64,000 nt of DNA from Planctomycetota bacterium (GCA_022711755.1 JAKLEA010000003.1:1-64000); one strand, 5' to 3'. Positions 23,238-34,300 are shown, numbered from the stretch's first letter. Notes: a model not told the origin generated them from the letters alone. Numbers and translations are program-made.

Positions 23238-26200
23238 ATGGAAAGCCGTTTTCATAAAATCCTCCTGCCATTCCTGTTTGCCGCACTTGCGACGGTCTTG
23301 CAGAATCCCACCGCCCGGGCCGCTGATCCCTACCTGGCGATATATGAATTCGACGAGAACGACGGGCAGATACTGAGCGATTCCATCGGACACAACCATG
23401 GCTACCTCGGCGCAAGGTCCGCGCAGGATGAATATGATGCCGTAAGGACACAGGCCGGCAATTACTACGGATGGTGGGACGGCTGCGGAGCGCTCTGCCT
23501 GGGAAATCCGGAAGCAAAACGCGTCGCCGTCATTCCGGACTCCGGTCTGCGATGGAGCCAGACGGCGCTTACGGTCGAGTTCTGGTTCCGACTGCGAAAG
23601 ACCGATGGAAGCGGACAGCGGGTCATCGTGCGGAAAGCCCGGCGCGGCGACAGGCGCAGCACGGACTCTTTCGCCGTCTACCACGATGTCGCGCGCGGCG
23701 CGCTTGTCTTCCAGACGGTGTCGGCGTCCGGACGCCCCGCACGGCTGACATGGCGCCCCAGTTCCGGAACCCTCGATCAGACCGGGCAATGGCATCATAT
23801 GGCCTTCGTCTTCGACGGTTCGGCTGACGCAATGAAATCCGAAAAGGCCGACACCGCCCCGATGCGTTTCTACCTTGACGGCGAAGCGCGGCAATGCCGC
23901 CTGACCGGGCTGTCCCCGCGCGAACCTCATAAGCTGAGCTTTGACTCAAGCCCCATTGTGATCGGGGCCTTGCTGGAGAATGACGGCTCCGTAACAGAAC
24001 CGGCCTTCGGGGATATTGACGACCTTCGCATCAGCGCTGTTGCGCGCCGCCCCGAGGAGCTCGGGTTCCGCCTCAATCCCGGCGGAAGTTCCCGGCCCGA
24101 ACTTCAGATAGTCCTCGAGAAACGCGGCACCGTCCTGAACGTCTACGAGGACAGCCCCGTGTCATTGCAGTTTCTGAGCACTGCCCCGGCGGCGGCATCA
24201 TTCGATGTCTCATACTCGCTGACTACCGATGACGGACGCGTTATTCAGAAAAAGGAAGGGACGCGAATCAAAGTCCCGGGAGGCGGAGAATCGCGCATGG
24301 ACCTTGACAACCTGCCAAAAGGCAATGGTCTATGCAGGTTCCGCGTTCTGGTCTCCCGGGAAGGCCGGGACGTCATGCGCATGGCGACGGCCATCGCCCG
24401 GATACCAAGACCGCTGGAGCCTGACGACTCTTGGCCCTGGGCCGCCGGCTTGAAGTACTTCACCCCCGGCAATGTCATGCTCATGCGGGACTTGGGAATC
24501 TGCCGGCTCATCGAAACCTCGACCGTCTGGAACAGCGTGGAGCCGTCCCCTGGGCAGCGAAGCGAGATAGCCGTGCAAGAAAAGACAATCCGGGCCGGGG
24601 AGGCCGGGCTGAGAATCCATTGGGTTCTCGGCGGCGGAGTGATGATCCGCGAAAACGAGCTCCCAATGCGCAGCGCGCCAAGCCTGAGCGAATGGGACGC
24701 ATACGTCGGGCGTTATGTGACGCTGACGCGAAGCGCGTCGGCAATGTACCAGTTCTGGCATATGCCAAACACCAAGCTCGGATGGGAAAGGTCCCCATCG
24801 GAATACGCCCGGCTGTACTATGCCGGAGCCAGATGCGCGATACGCTTCAATGCGACCTCGCGCATGATGCCTGGCGTGCTTAACGATTTCGACATTGAAT
24901 TCGCGGATGCCCTTTACAGAAGCGGCTGTGGACATTTCATTCATGCAATCGGCATCCACCCGCAGGAATCCGATCCGGAGGAATATGACGCCTCATCCCT
25001 TGATGACAGCGCCAAGGCGGCGCTGGAGTCCGCCCGACGCCCCGGTGAGAAGTACCGCGCGCTCTTCAGGCTGATGAGGGAGGTCTGCGCCCGCAACGGT
25101 TACAAGCCGGCCCCTATTCACATAATGGATTGCGCCTACGGAGAAGAAACGCAAGCCGTGGAGAAGCGCGTTCCCTACACGTTTCGCCGCATGATATTGT
25201 CCCTTGCTGCGGGGGCCGCGATCGTTTCCCCGGGGAAATTGGACGCCCCGGAAGCCGGCTTCATCGCCGACGGATTGCCGACGCGGGCATACGTAAGGCT
25301 CGCGTTCCTCACCCGCAACCTTTCAATGGCTCAGTACGTCGGCGATCTTGATCTCGGCAAGGACGTGTGCGCCATCCTGTTCAAGCGCCCCGGCAACTGG
25401 ATCATGGCCGTCTGGAACTGCGAAGACCGCGACGGCTCCATTTCGCTTCCCGAAGCAGCCGGCGAATTCGCCGCCCTGGACGCCGACGGAAATCCCCTCC
25501 CCCCGGGCGAAGGCGGCAAATACCCTATCGGTTCATATCCGATCTATTTCACGGGTAAGAACTTGGATATCCTCGCGCTTGCCTCTCCGGTGGACACAGC
25601 CATGACGATTGAACCTAAGACTCAGGCGCCAGATCCGCCGGAGGCGTTTCTCTCCATGGACGTCTGTGAGGAAATCACCAGGGGCGAGGCCATGAAGCGG
25701 GGATTCATTCCAGCCGAGATCGGCGTGTTCAATGATTCCCCGAACAGACTGATGGGAACCCTCGTTTTCACCGCCCCTGAGAACTGGGCGGCGGTTCCGG
25801 GGAAACGCCCCGTTGACATTGTTCCCGGCAAAAACGCGATTTTCCAATTCACCATCCATTGCCCGGCTGTTCTGGATCAAAGCGATATTCTTCTTAACGC
25901 CGAGGTCAGGGGGGCTAACGTAACGGTCAAGCCTCAAACCGTTGAAATTCACATAGCCGACCAGTTGCACATTAAGGACTGGTCAATCATCGGCCCCTTT
26001 CCGAACGCCGGATGCAAGGGCTTTGATCTTCCATATCCGCCTGAAAGCGAGTTGAAGAAGGACGCCGTCTACGACGGCGCCACCGGCAAGGTCCGCTGGG
26101 CCAATGTCCCCGCCCATAAGCTCTTCGCGCCGGGATTGCCGAACTTCTGCCGCCTGGACGGACTCTTCAAGCCCACGGACGAAGTTGTCGCATACCTGGC

Positions 26201-26474
26201 CTGCGTCATAATGTCCCCGTCGGCCAGGGATGTCGCATTCCGGCTGGGGAGCGACGACGGCGTCGTCCTATGGCTGAACGGACGCGAAATCCTGCGCCGG
26301 CATGAGCATCGCGGCGCAGAACCCGATCAGGAGCGCGTCAAGGCTTCGCTTGCCTCAGGGCCGAACATCCTGCTGGTGAAACTGGAGGACTATGTTGGAG
26401 ACTGGGGGATCATTCTGGGGATTGATCCCGGACGCGAATTGAAAACGCGGCCGCTTTTCGAGGAAGAACCATAA
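23238..26474 (+). CDS. Secreted LamG / TIM-barrel / beta-sandwich protein
   Basis: A 1078-residue secreted protein (signal peptide about 1-28, ending ARAAD). Residues about 30-275 are a LamG/concanavalin-like jelly roll (TVEFWFRLRK, GQWHHMAFVFDG, GDIDDLRISAVARRPEE). A beta-sandwich follows to about 390, then a probable TIM barrel at about 395-740 with NSVEPSPGQ and ASAMYQFWHMPNT, resembling clan GH-A enzymes (GH39/GH5-like); catalytic acids are not assigned. The C-terminus (about 890-1078) has an F5/8- or PA14-like ligand-binding module with GSDDGVVLWLNGREI and ANILLVKLED-like strands. A role in glycan binding or cleavage is inferred. Confidence 0.65.
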   Translation: MESRFHKILLPFLFAALATVLQNPTARAADPYLAIYEFDENDGQILSDSIGHNHGYLGARSAQDEYDAVRTQAGNYYGWWDGCGALCLGNPEAKRVAVIPDSGLRWSQTALTVEFWFRLRKTDGSGQRVIVRKARRGDRRSTDSFAVYHDVARGALVFQTVSASGRPARLTWRPSSGTLDQTGQWHHMAFVFDGSADAMKSEKADTAPMRFYLDGEARQCRLTGLSPREPHKLSFDSSPIVIGALLENDGSVTEPAFGDIDDLRISAVARRPEELGFRLNPGGSSRPELQIVLEKRGTVLNVYEDSPVSLQFLSTAPAAASFDVSYSLTTDDGRVIQKKEGTRIKVPGGGESRMDLDNLPKGNGLCRFRVLVSREGRDVMRMATAIARIPRPLEPDDSWPWAAGLKYFTPGNVMLMRDLGICRLIETSTVWNSVEPSPGQRSEIAVQEKTIRAGEAGLRIHWVLGGGVMIRENELPMRSAPSLSEWDAYVGRYVTLTRSASAMYQFWHMPNTKLGWERSPSEYARLYYAGARCAIRFNATSRMMPGVLNDFDIEFADALYRSGCGHFIHAIGIHPQESDPEEYDASSLDDSAKAALESARRPGEKYRALFRLMREVCARNGYKPAPIHIMDCAYGEETQAVEKRVPYTFRRMILSLAAGAAIVSPGKLDAPEAGFIADGLPTRAYVRLAFLTRNLSMAQYVGDLDLGKDVCAILFKRPGNWIMAVWNCEDRDGSISLPEAAGEFAALDADGNPLPPGEGGKYPIGSYPIYFTGKNLDILALASPVDTAMTIEPKTQAPDPPEAFLSMDVCEEITRGEAMKRGFIPAEIGVFNDSPNRLMGTLVFTAPENWAAVPGKRPVDIVPGKNAIFQFTIHCPAVLDQSDILLNAEVRGANVTVKPQTVEIHIADQLHIKDWSIIGPFPNAGCKGFDLPYPPESELKKDAVYDGATGKVRWANVPAHKLFAPGLPNFCRLDGLFKPTDEVVAYLACVIMSPSARDVAFRLGSDDGVVLWLNGREILRRHEHRGAEPDQERVKASLASGPNILLVKLEDYVGDWGIILGIDPGRELKTRPLFEEEP

Positions 26475-26501
26475 CGGCAACCGGCAAAGCGCCGATACGC
26501 C

Positions 26502-27458
26502 ATGAAAATGACCATGGTCGAAATCAGAACATCAACCTTCTCCGCCTTCATCGCCGATAACGAGCCATGTGGAATCCATCGCCGGGGCTACAACGGCGTC
26601 GCGTCACTCATCCCCGCGCAAACCGGCAATAATCTTTTCGTTCCGACTTTTTCGGGGATGAACTATGAGACAATCGAACTGACAGGGCTTCCGCCGTTCA
26701 AGCGCGAGGGGGCATCGCGCTTCGAGCCGCGGAGCGATCCCATGTCCATCGAACGCGCCGACGCCGGAAGCGCCACACTCGTCCAGCCTGAAACGTCTCA
26801 TGCCGGCGTCAGCGCGCGGATCGTCTTCCGCGTTGAAGAACCGCATTACCTCCATCAACGAATCGAATTGACCTTCAATCGCCAATTCTGCCCTGAAGGA
26901 ACGCCATGCGAGTTCAACAGCCTGTGGGCTTCATACATCCACATGCCCACGGACCGCCGCATATATCTCAAGCCTGACATGAACTCAGGGACGGAGCTTT
27001 CCGGCTGGATCGGCATCACGAAAGAGGATCACTCCTCGCCGGAAATGATTGTCAAGGCGCTGCCGTCCGATCGCGAAATAAGCGCAGAGGAACATCTATC
27101 GAACATGGAGAGCGAATCCCCCGAGAATCCGGCACAGCGACTGCCGCTTGACGCGCCGCCGTGGCCGCTTTCCGCAAGCCTCGGCAGAATCCCATATCCC
27201 GCGCGGTTTTATTACGGTCTCGTTCACGACGGACTGATGATGCTCATGATGTTCAGGCAGCCGGAGCGGTTCCGAATCGCCTATTCCCCCTGCGGAGCAG
27301 GCAAGGAACCGGCGTGGAATCCCGCATGGGACTACATTCTCCACCTCGACGACGCGCAAACCGGCGTTGTGTATGCCTGGGAACTCTGCCTTTGCGTCAA
27401 ACCCTTCGCCGGCAGGGGCGACGCGTTGAACGAATACAACCACTACACCGGGGGGTGA
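26502..27458 (+). CDS. Hypothetical protein preceding rhamnulokinase
   Basis: A 318-residue protein without a signal peptide or a family I can name. It is predicted to be mostly beta (TSTFSAFIADNEPCGIHR, IVFRVEEPHYLHQRIELTFN), which together with the HxxHQR segment recalls beta-sandwich folds of sugar-modifying enzymes such as mutarotases or lyases. The ATG at 26502 has no strong ribosome site. It lies 27 bases after the LamG/TIM-barrel gene and 131 bases before rhaB on the same strand, so it could handle a released monosaccharide or an ester. No catalytic residue can be assigned. Confidence 0.7.
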   Translation: MKMTMVEIRTSTFSAFIADNEPCGIHRRGYNGVASLIPAQTGNNLFVPTFSGMNYETIELTGLPPFKREGASRFEPRSDPMSIERADAGSATLVQPETSHAGVSARIVFRVEEPHYLHQRIELTFNRQFCPEGTPCEFNSLWASYIHMPTDRRIYLKPDMNSGTELSGWIGITKEDHSSPEMIVKALPSDREISAEEHLSNMESESPENPAQRLPLDAPPWPLSASLGRIPYPARFYYGLVHDGLMMLMMFRQPERFRIAYSPCGAGKEPAWNPAWDYILHLDDAQTGVVYAWELCLCVKPFAGRGDALNEYNHYTGG

Positions 27459-27589
27459 TCGCCATCATCCGCGATGCCATCACGAATGCGCCTCTTGCCG
27501 ACCGATCTTGAAAGATTTATTATTTCAAATAGTGACTCACACCTGCGCAAATCTGCCTACAACCGTTTCAACCTGCGGAGGACATGAGG

Positions 27590-29083
27590 ATGGCGCAAAA
27601 GAAATTTCTCGCGCTGGACATGGGCGCCGAGAGCGGCCGCGGCGTGATGGGGCTTCTCAACGATGGAAGGCTGGAGCTTCGCGAAACGCATCGCTTCCCG
27701 AACGTCCCCGTCCGCGTTCACGACAACCTGTTCTGGAACGCCCTCGGCCAGTTCGCCGAACTCAAGACCGCCGTCTCCGCCGCCGTCGCCCAGCACGGCA
27801 GGGACATTGAGTCCATCGGCATTGACACGTGGGGGGTGGATATGGCCCTCATCGGCGCCGGGAACACCATCCTGGGCAACGTCCACCATTATCGCGACCC
27901 GCGCACCAGCGGCGTCATGGACGAGCTTTTCAAGACCGTCCCGCGACGCGACGTGTTCCTCTCCACCGGCATCCAGTTCATGGAGATCAACACGCTCTAC
28001 CAGATCTACTGCCTCGTGCTCAACAAGTCGCCCCTGCTGAAGGTCGCCGAAAGGCTGCTCATGATCGGCGACCTGTTCAACTTCATGTTCACGGGGCAGA
28101 AGGTCAGCGAATTCACGCTGGCCACCACCAGCCAGATGTTCGACGCCCGCGCCGACGAATGGGCGCAGGGAATGCTCAAAAAACTCGGCATCCCGACGGA
28201 CATCCTCCCGGAAGTCGTCAGCCCCGGGACCGACCTCGGCCCGGTCGTCAAGAGCGTGGCCGATGAGATCGGCGTCCCCGGACTCAAGGTCATCGCCCCC
28301 GCCGTGCATGACACCGGCTCCGCGGTCGCCGGAGTGCCCGCGTCGGGCGACGGATGGTGCTACATAAGCTCAGGGACGTGGTGCCTGATGGGCGTGGAGA
28401 CGAAGAAACCGGTCGTCACCGACCTTGCTCTCGCCAACAACTTCACGAACGAGGGCGGCGTCGGCGGAACATATCGCTTCCTGCGCAACATCGTCGGACT
28501 CTGGCTCGTCCAGGAGTGCCGCCGCGAATGGGAGAAGCAGGGCAAGGCGATGGATTACGCGCGAATGACCGAGCTTGCGGCAAAATCCGCGCCGCGCCGC
28601 AGCTTCATCAACCCGGAGCACCTCCCGTTCTACAGCCCCGGCAACATGCCGCAGAAGATTCAGGATTTCTGCCGCGAGACGGGCCAGCCCGCGCCGGAAA
28701 CCGAGGGCGAGATCGTCCGCTGCGCGCTGGAAAGCCTGGCTCTGAAGTATCGCAGCGTTCTGGAAAGCATCGAGGAAATGACGGGGCGGAACATCAACCG
28801 CATACACATCGTCGGCGGCGGATCCAAGAACAGACTCCTCAATCAGTTGGCCGCCGACGCCACGGGCAGGACGGTCCACGCCGGCCCCGTCGAGGCCACC
28901 GCGATAGGCAACATCCTCGTCCAGGCGATGGCGGTTTCCGAGCTTGGCTCGCTTGACGACGCGCGAAAGGTCGCGCGGGACAGTTTCCCGCTGGAGACAT
29001 ACGAGCCGACCGATTCCGCTGGGTGGAACGAGGCGTACGGGAAGTTCAAAAGCCTTTGCTCGCGGCAGGAGGCCAGATTCTGA
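27590..29083 (+). CDS. rhaB: Rhamnulokinase (FGGY family)
   Basis: A 497-residue FGGY carbohydrate kinase starting at ATG 27590, where GGAGG is optimally spaced (an ATG six bases earlier is too close). The N-terminal phosphate-1 loop LALDMGAESGRGVMG, GIDTWGVDMALI in the first domain and the C-terminal IHIVGGGSKNRLLNQLAADATGR are typical of RhaB, as is the Asp-containing TWGVD catalytic strand. It phosphorylates L-rhamnulose to L-rhamnulose-1-phosphate in the cytoplasm. Neither rhamnose isomerase nor aldolase is in the window, so those steps must be encoded elsewhere. It implies use of rhamnose-containing glycans. A related fuculokinase function cannot be fully excluded. Confidence 0.88.
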   Translation: MAQKKFLALDMGAESGRGVMGLLNDGRLELRETHRFPNVPVRVHDNLFWNALGQFAELKTAVSAAVAQHGRDIESIGIDTWGVDMALIGAGNTILGNVHHYRDPRTSGVMDELFKTVPRRDVFLSTGIQFMEINTLYQIYCLVLNKSPLLKVAERLLMIGDLFNFMFTGQKVSEFTLATTSQMFDARADEWAQGMLKKLGIPTDILPEVVSPGTDLGPVVKSVADEIGVPGLKVIAPAVHDTGSAVAGVPASGDGWCYISSGTWCLMGVETKKPVVTDLALANNFTNEGGVGGTYRFLRNIVGLWLVQECRREWEKQGKAMDYARMTELAAKSAPRRSFINPEHLPFYSPGNMPQKIQDFCRETGQPAPETEGEIVRCALESLALKYRSVLESIEEMTGRNINRIHIVGGGSKNRLLNQLAADATGRTVHAGPVEATAIGNILVQAMAVSELGSLDDARKVARDSFPLETYEPTDSAGWNEAYGKFKSLCSRQEARF

Positions 29084-29150
29084 TGCAGGATGACGCAGGG
29101 CGGGTTCCAGCGAAGCGGAACCCACCGAATCGCCCATCTGGAGGCTGATA

Positions 29151-30116
29151 ATGCAGGAACCCCAACGCGACGACAAGGTCGAGAAAATCTGGGAAGCGAC
29201 GTACCTGTTGATGTTCGTTGCAGCGCTGGCGTGCATCGGGCTGGGATTCCTCGCACTCAAGCAACTGTCTAAATCCGCGATGCTGATTGACATGCTCAAG
29301 GGCGGCGCAAGCGCAACCGAGGTCCTCCAGAACCTCAGCAGCGATGACGAATACATGGTCGTGAAAACCCTCCAGACGCTGGGCGAGAAGGGCGACGCCT
29401 CCGGCGCGGAAAGCGCTCACTACCTCCTCTTCAGCGAAAAGGAAACCATCTGGTTCAACGCCGCGCTCTACCTGGCCACCAGCGGCGACGACACCTCCGT
29501 GCCGTTCCTCATCAAGGGACTTGACCGCGCTGTCGGAGACGAGAAGGCCCGCGCCATCCAGTCGCTGAAGTCTCTCACCGGGGAAGATTTTGGCCCGGAC
29601 AGGGGCAAGTGGATCCAGTGGTGGAACAAGACCAACCCCGATTCCGATTTCGACTTCGGCATGTCCGAAGCGCCTTCCGCCGCCGCTCAGCAGGACGACG
29701 GCTCCTTCATCGTTCAGGAGATTGCCGGTCCGGGAACGATCGTCTGCGGCACAACTGCCGTCTCAATCGCGGGAGTCAGACCGCGCGCGGGGGACGACCT
29801 GCAGAAAGCGTCGGAATTCCTTGCGATGCTCCTCATGAACCAGCCGGTCCGGCTGCGCCTCGGCGGGATGGAACCGGACGGCTCGCGCAGCGCGCTTGTC
29901 TACTGGGCCGGGGAGGACGCAACGACCGCCCCCGGAGCGGACAGCCCAATCGCGCTTCCGCTCCCCATCAGGAAAAGGCAGCTTGTCAACGCGTACCTCG
30001 TTGCCGCTGGGATATTTGAGCCTGCTCCGGATGCCGTCCGCGATGAGGCCTTCCGCTCAATACTTGACGCCGAAATGAAACGTGCCGCGCAACCGGAATC
30101 GCAACAGCCGAAATAG
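29151..30116 (+). CDS. Membrane-anchored HEAT-repeat protein with SNase-like C-terminus
   Basis: A 321-residue protein; GGAGG precedes ATG 29151. One membrane segment lies at about residues 16-40 (TYLLMFVAALACIGLGFLAL). Residues about 45-160 are HEAT-like helices (DDEYMVVKTLQTLGEKGDASGAES, TSVPFLIKGLDRA). Residues about 185-310 read as a degenerate staphylococcal-nuclease fold: TIVCGTTAVSIAGVRPRAGDD, AMLLMNQPVRLRL and KRQLVNAYLVAAGIFEP resemble its strand order, but the catalytic Arg/Glu/Asp set is not obvious. It probably acts as a binding scaffold at the membrane. Function unknown. Confidence 0.65.
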   Translation: MQEPQRDDKVEKIWEATYLLMFVAALACIGLGFLALKQLSKSAMLIDMLKGGASATEVLQNLSSDDEYMVVKTLQTLGEKGDASGAESAHYLLFSEKETIWFNAALYLATSGDDTSVPFLIKGLDRAVGDEKARAIQSLKSLTGEDFGPDRGKWIQWWNKTNPDSDFDFGMSEAPSAAAQQDDGSFIVQEIAGPGTIVCGTTAVSIAGVRPRAGDDLQKASEFLAMLLMNQPVRLRLGGMEPDGSRSALVYWAGEDATTAPGADSPIALPLPIRKRQLVNAYLVAAGIFEPAPDAVRDEAFRSILDAEMKRAAQPESQQPK

Positions 30117-30140
30117 ATTGACAGCCGCCGGTTTAGTCGG

Positions 30141-31346
30141 TCAAAAGACTCGATCTGCCCCGGGGACGCGGAACACTATCAGGCGCGCCGCCGCGAATGA
30201 TATCGCCACGCCCAGCGCCGATACGCCGGCGAATTTCAACAGGGGATGGATCTCGATAGGCCTGATCGTGTAGCCGAGAAAGACGAGAACCGGGGCATGT
30301 ATAACGTAAGCGGCATATGCGTCCCTTGAAAGCCGGGCAAGAAACGCCCCCTGACTGTTGAACCGCTCGCGGAACAGCGCTGTCAGGCCGATGCACATTC
30401 CGGCGCAAACGAACGGTTCCCACAGGGCATAAGACATAGCCTGCCACGTCGGGCCGCCCAGAAACACGTCCGCGTTGCCGCCGATCGCGCCGCCAGCGAT
30501 CATTATGACGGGGCAGAGCAGTATGGAGACGATGCCGAGGCGCAGCCAGAACCGCCCTTCCGCGGCGGTCAATAATGCGGGCCAGTCGCGCCCGCGCGCC
30601 CTTATCCCGATGGCAAAGAAAGCGATGTAGAGCGGGCAATATGGAACCTGAAGGTTGAGGAACCCGATGCCGTGCCCGACGCGCATGAACAACCTGACAG
30701 CGAAAGCGATCAGTCCCATCAGCGCGGAGAATATAAGAATACTGCGCCTGGACGGGAGCCGGAATCCGCTGTCATCCCGCCGGGAGCCGGACTCGCCGGA
30801 GAGCGCCCTCCATGCAAGCCATGCCGCAGTGAAGAGCAAAAGGGTTTCAACGAACCAAAGCGGTCCGCGCCCGATGCCTTCGTAATGTCGGAAGTATCCC
30901 GCGATGAAACCGCCCGGCCCGCCCTGATATCCCCCGAACTTGACTTCACGCCAGTATCGCAAAATGGGATTTACCGCGTTATCGAAGATCAGCAGTGGGA
31001 TCCCGAGCCGGACGAGCCTGTCCTTAAGAAAGGCGCGGGCGCCTTTCTTCTCGCGCGATGCCGCGGAGAAATACCCGGACAGCATGAAAAAGAGCGACAT
31101 GAAGAACGCCTGGTTCGTCGCGCACAGCCACCCCAGCAGCGCAACGGTCGGCGCGTCCTGCCTGCCCTCCAGGTAGTACCACCCCCCCGTGCCGCCGTAG
31201 CAGACTGCCGCGTGGTGAATGATGACGAGCGCCGTCAGCGCGATCCGGAGGTTATCAACGTAAAGCATCCGCCCCGGACGGTCGTCGTGCCGCATTTCGG
31301 CAAGCTCGGCCTTCTCGTTTTTCGGAATTGCAGGCATCCCGGTCAT
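30141..31346 (-). CDS. Acyltransferase 3 family membrane protein
   Basis: A 401-residue integral membrane protein with about ten transmembrane segments. It begins at ATG 31346, which overlaps the TGA of the upstream beta-helix gene (ATGA), implying coupled translation. The signature YVDNLRIALTALVIIHHAAV and the RLGIPLLIF segment identify the acyltransferase_3/OafB group, which transfer acyl groups (often O-acetyl) to sugars of the envelope or of exported glycans. The catalytic His of the HHA motif is present. Partner genes are not obvious. It runs convergent with the HEAT-repeat gene, with only 24 bases between them. Confidence 0.85.
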   Translation of the reverse strand: MTGMPAIPKNEKAELAEMRHDDRPGRMLYVDNLRIALTALVIIHHAAVCYGGTGGWYYLEGRQDAPTVALLGWLCATNQAFFMSLFFMLSGYFSAASREKKGARAFLKDRLVRLGIPLLIFDNAVNPILRYWREVKFGGYQGGPGGFIAGYFRHYEGIGRGPLWFVETLLLFTAAWLAWRALSGESGSRRDDSGFRLPSRRSILIFSALMGLIAFAVRLFMRVGHGIGFLNLQVPYCPLYIAFFAIGIRARGRDWPALLTAAEGRFWLRLGIVSILLCPVIMIAGGAIGGNADVFLGGPTWQAMSYALWEPFVCAGMCIGLTALFRERFNSQGAFLARLSRDAYAAYVIHAPVLVFLGYTIRPIEIHPLLKFAGVSALGVAISFAAARLIVFRVPGADRVF

Positions 31347-34300
31347 TGCAATCCCCACCTGGCCATCAGAATGGCCCTGATGCGTTCCTCCTCTTGCGGC
31401 GTCATAATGCGGCTGTAAACCAGGATTTCCGAGATCGCACCGTTGAAGAACGTCTGGTCGAGCGGGGAGAAGCACCCGATCCGCGCGTGCTTCGCCCAGC
31501 GATCCGTGAAACCGAACATGCCCTGCCGCGGACCGCCTGTCTCCATTCCGGGAACGCTCGCGCAAATGCCGGTCATGTAGTCGTGCTCGCGCCCGTCGCT
31601 TGCGGTAAAAATGCGCGGATCGTGATTTTCCGGCGCGCCGGCATCCGGATTTGAGAACACGGCAAAAATCGTCCCGGACATTTTCTTATCGGAAATGTCC
31701 CCCAGTTCCAGGCGCGTCCCGGCCTTCTCCCTGAAAATCAGCGCGGGCCTGCCGTTCAGTCCGGCGGCGTCGTAATACGGACGCAGGCTGGGCGAATCCT
31801 GCTTCGCGTTCCACCCCTTGCCGCTCTTGTCCCGCCATGCCGGGATTCTGCCTTCGGCGTCCCTCTCAATGGCGGCGGCGTCAGACGCGTCGAACCATGC
31901 CTCAAGTCCGCTCTTGGGCGGTTCCTGTTTTGCCATCTCTTCAGGGAATACAGCCAGCCCGGCCCGGGCGACAAGATAAGTCGCAGCGCCCGTCCCCCTC
32001 CATATAACCCAGGCATCATGCGCCGTCTTCCGGACGCCGAGATTGAAGCGCAGCAGCGGCGCGCTTGCCGGCGTGAATTCGCACGCCGGAAACGGAATGC
32101 GCCACTCGCATGTCCATGCCCCGCCGCCGATCGCAGCCTTGTATGTGACTGATTTGCTGAGGTTCACGACAGCGCCCGCCGGCGCGCCGGCCTGATCGCT
32201 GCTGATGAAATGGCCGTCCGGCCATCCGTAAAGATTCAGGACATGTCCCGGCTTTGCGGAATGACCGTCCTGGAAGGCGATCTCCATCGCGTCAGTCATT
32301 CCCCACTTGTGGCCTTCCATGTTCAACGCTCCGCCGTTCTTGACTGGATGCCGCGCAGCTATGTAGAACGCCTCATCGTCATAGGCAATCCACGCCTCGC
32401 TCGGCGGGCCTGCGCTCTCCGAGCCGTCCCATGATTCCTTGAGCGTGATCGCCCTTCCGACGGCGGCCCATTCATCAAGCAGTCCGTCAATAACGGGAGG
32501 CTTGGCCAACCGCGTAATCGCCGTCATCGGCTTCGGCCTGTCCGAGCTTGAATGGGGATTGGCGTAATTGTCCGCCGGGCGCGCGCATGGGCGATGCGTG
32601 GCCTCGGGAAGGATTGGCTTCCCATTCTTCATCAACGGCGGCTCGCCTATGCCGGTCCAGTCAATCGGGTCTTTCGCCTTCTCGAAGCTGACCCACTCGA
32701 TCCTCCCGACAGGACCTTCCAGCGCCGACCGTGCGGAGAGATAGATCGGGCGCGCGCCCTCAACCGCCTCCAGCTTTGCTACGAATCTGCAGAAATTGTC
32801 CGGTCCGCCCGTGAAGGTCGGATGGAATTCCCCGATCTTCTCGCCGTCAGGCGCGTCAATGCGGAGTTCAAGCTTCACCTCATCCTTCTGCAAGTGGATC
32901 GGGCCGCGATATTGTTCAAAGCGGAAATATTCGAATTCGCCGACCGGCTTCGCATCATCGCAGCGGAAGACTATGAACACGTCCCTTGTCCCCTTCGCAT
33001 CGGGGGAGATTTCTCCGACGGCCTCGGAGTAAATCTGAATCCTGCCGCCGCGCGACTTATCCGTCTGCGGCAGGTCGAGAGTCCCGGCAAGCGGGCCGTC
33101 AACGGCGTCAAGCCGGACCTCGATCCGCCGGGGCGTCGGATTATCGCTTCCGTAAACGGCGCGGAAACGGCGATACCCCTCGCCAAGCGGGACCTGCTTG
33201 AAGCAGAGCCAGCCGCCGTCCGGGACGTTGTAGACGAATGTCCACTGCTCCTTGATCGCGTCGTGCCTGCCGTCGCAGGCTATGGCTTCCATGACCAGCG
33301 GATCGGATACCTTTCCGTGGCGCGGCTTTGCGCGAACCGATTTGTCCGAGTTCATCTGCGGCGAGCCGCTGGCGAAGCTCATGACCGCCGTCCGCCACTC
33401 GCGGTTGAAATCGCAGGCGCCCATAAAGAGCGCCTCACCGTTTCGAAGCGGCGCGGCGCCTCGCGTCTCGATCTTATACCATTCCAGTTGCGGCCAGACC
33501 GGCAGCGGCGGAGGGTTCTCAAAGTCGTGTCCGAATCGGAAGGGACGCTTTTCCGGGAAGTCCTCAGGCTTCAATTCCGCGCAGGAGCGATCGAACTGCG
33601 GATGGAATACGTTGTCATACTCATGCACGTCAACGCACATAGTGTTGTACCACAGTCCGCGCTGGTGCGATCCGGGCGCGGCCCAGAGAAGGTTGTGGTG
33701 GAGGTCAACGTCGCACGTCCCGGCGTCAAGATAAACGATCCCCAGCACGTTTATCCGCATCCCGAAGATATCGTAACAGTCGTGCATGGCGTTGAACGCG
33801 ACCTGCGAATTCAGGCCGTTGAGCGTCCCGCCGCTGGAGTAGTAGCCCGTCAGGAAGCCGGCGTCGCGGGTCTGCAGCATTCCGTTGTATAGATGATTGT
33901 GCGCGAACAGGACGGCCATGTAGTCCATCGGGGCGCGGTCGCGCGAGGCCAGGCTCGTTCCGTTCCCATGAAAGTTGAAGAAATGCCGTCCGGCGTTCCG
34001 CATGGTGTTATATGTTATTACATGACCTCCGATCAATCTGCCCTCGTATTGGCCGAAATCCGACACGGCGTCCGTTATCGCGTTCAGGTAATGGCTCGTG
34101 TAATCAATCTCGTCAATCAGGCAGTTGTGTATCGTGTGATGGTAGCCGCGGAGATGGAACCCGGCCCCGGCGCTGAAACGGATGCCGCAGTTCAGAAAGG
34201 CGTTATCATGTCCGCCGACGAAGATGCCGGTCTCCCCGGATGTTATTGTGTTGCGCCCGTTCTCGATCTGGCCGATGTCGTAGAATCGAGTGAAGTGAGA

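Noticed and set aside
23133..23930. A long N-terminal extension of the MoxR ATPase in the same frame.
   Set aside because: It runs antisense to the LamG/TIM-barrel gene and MoxR homology begins only at about 23132, where a ribosome site is found.
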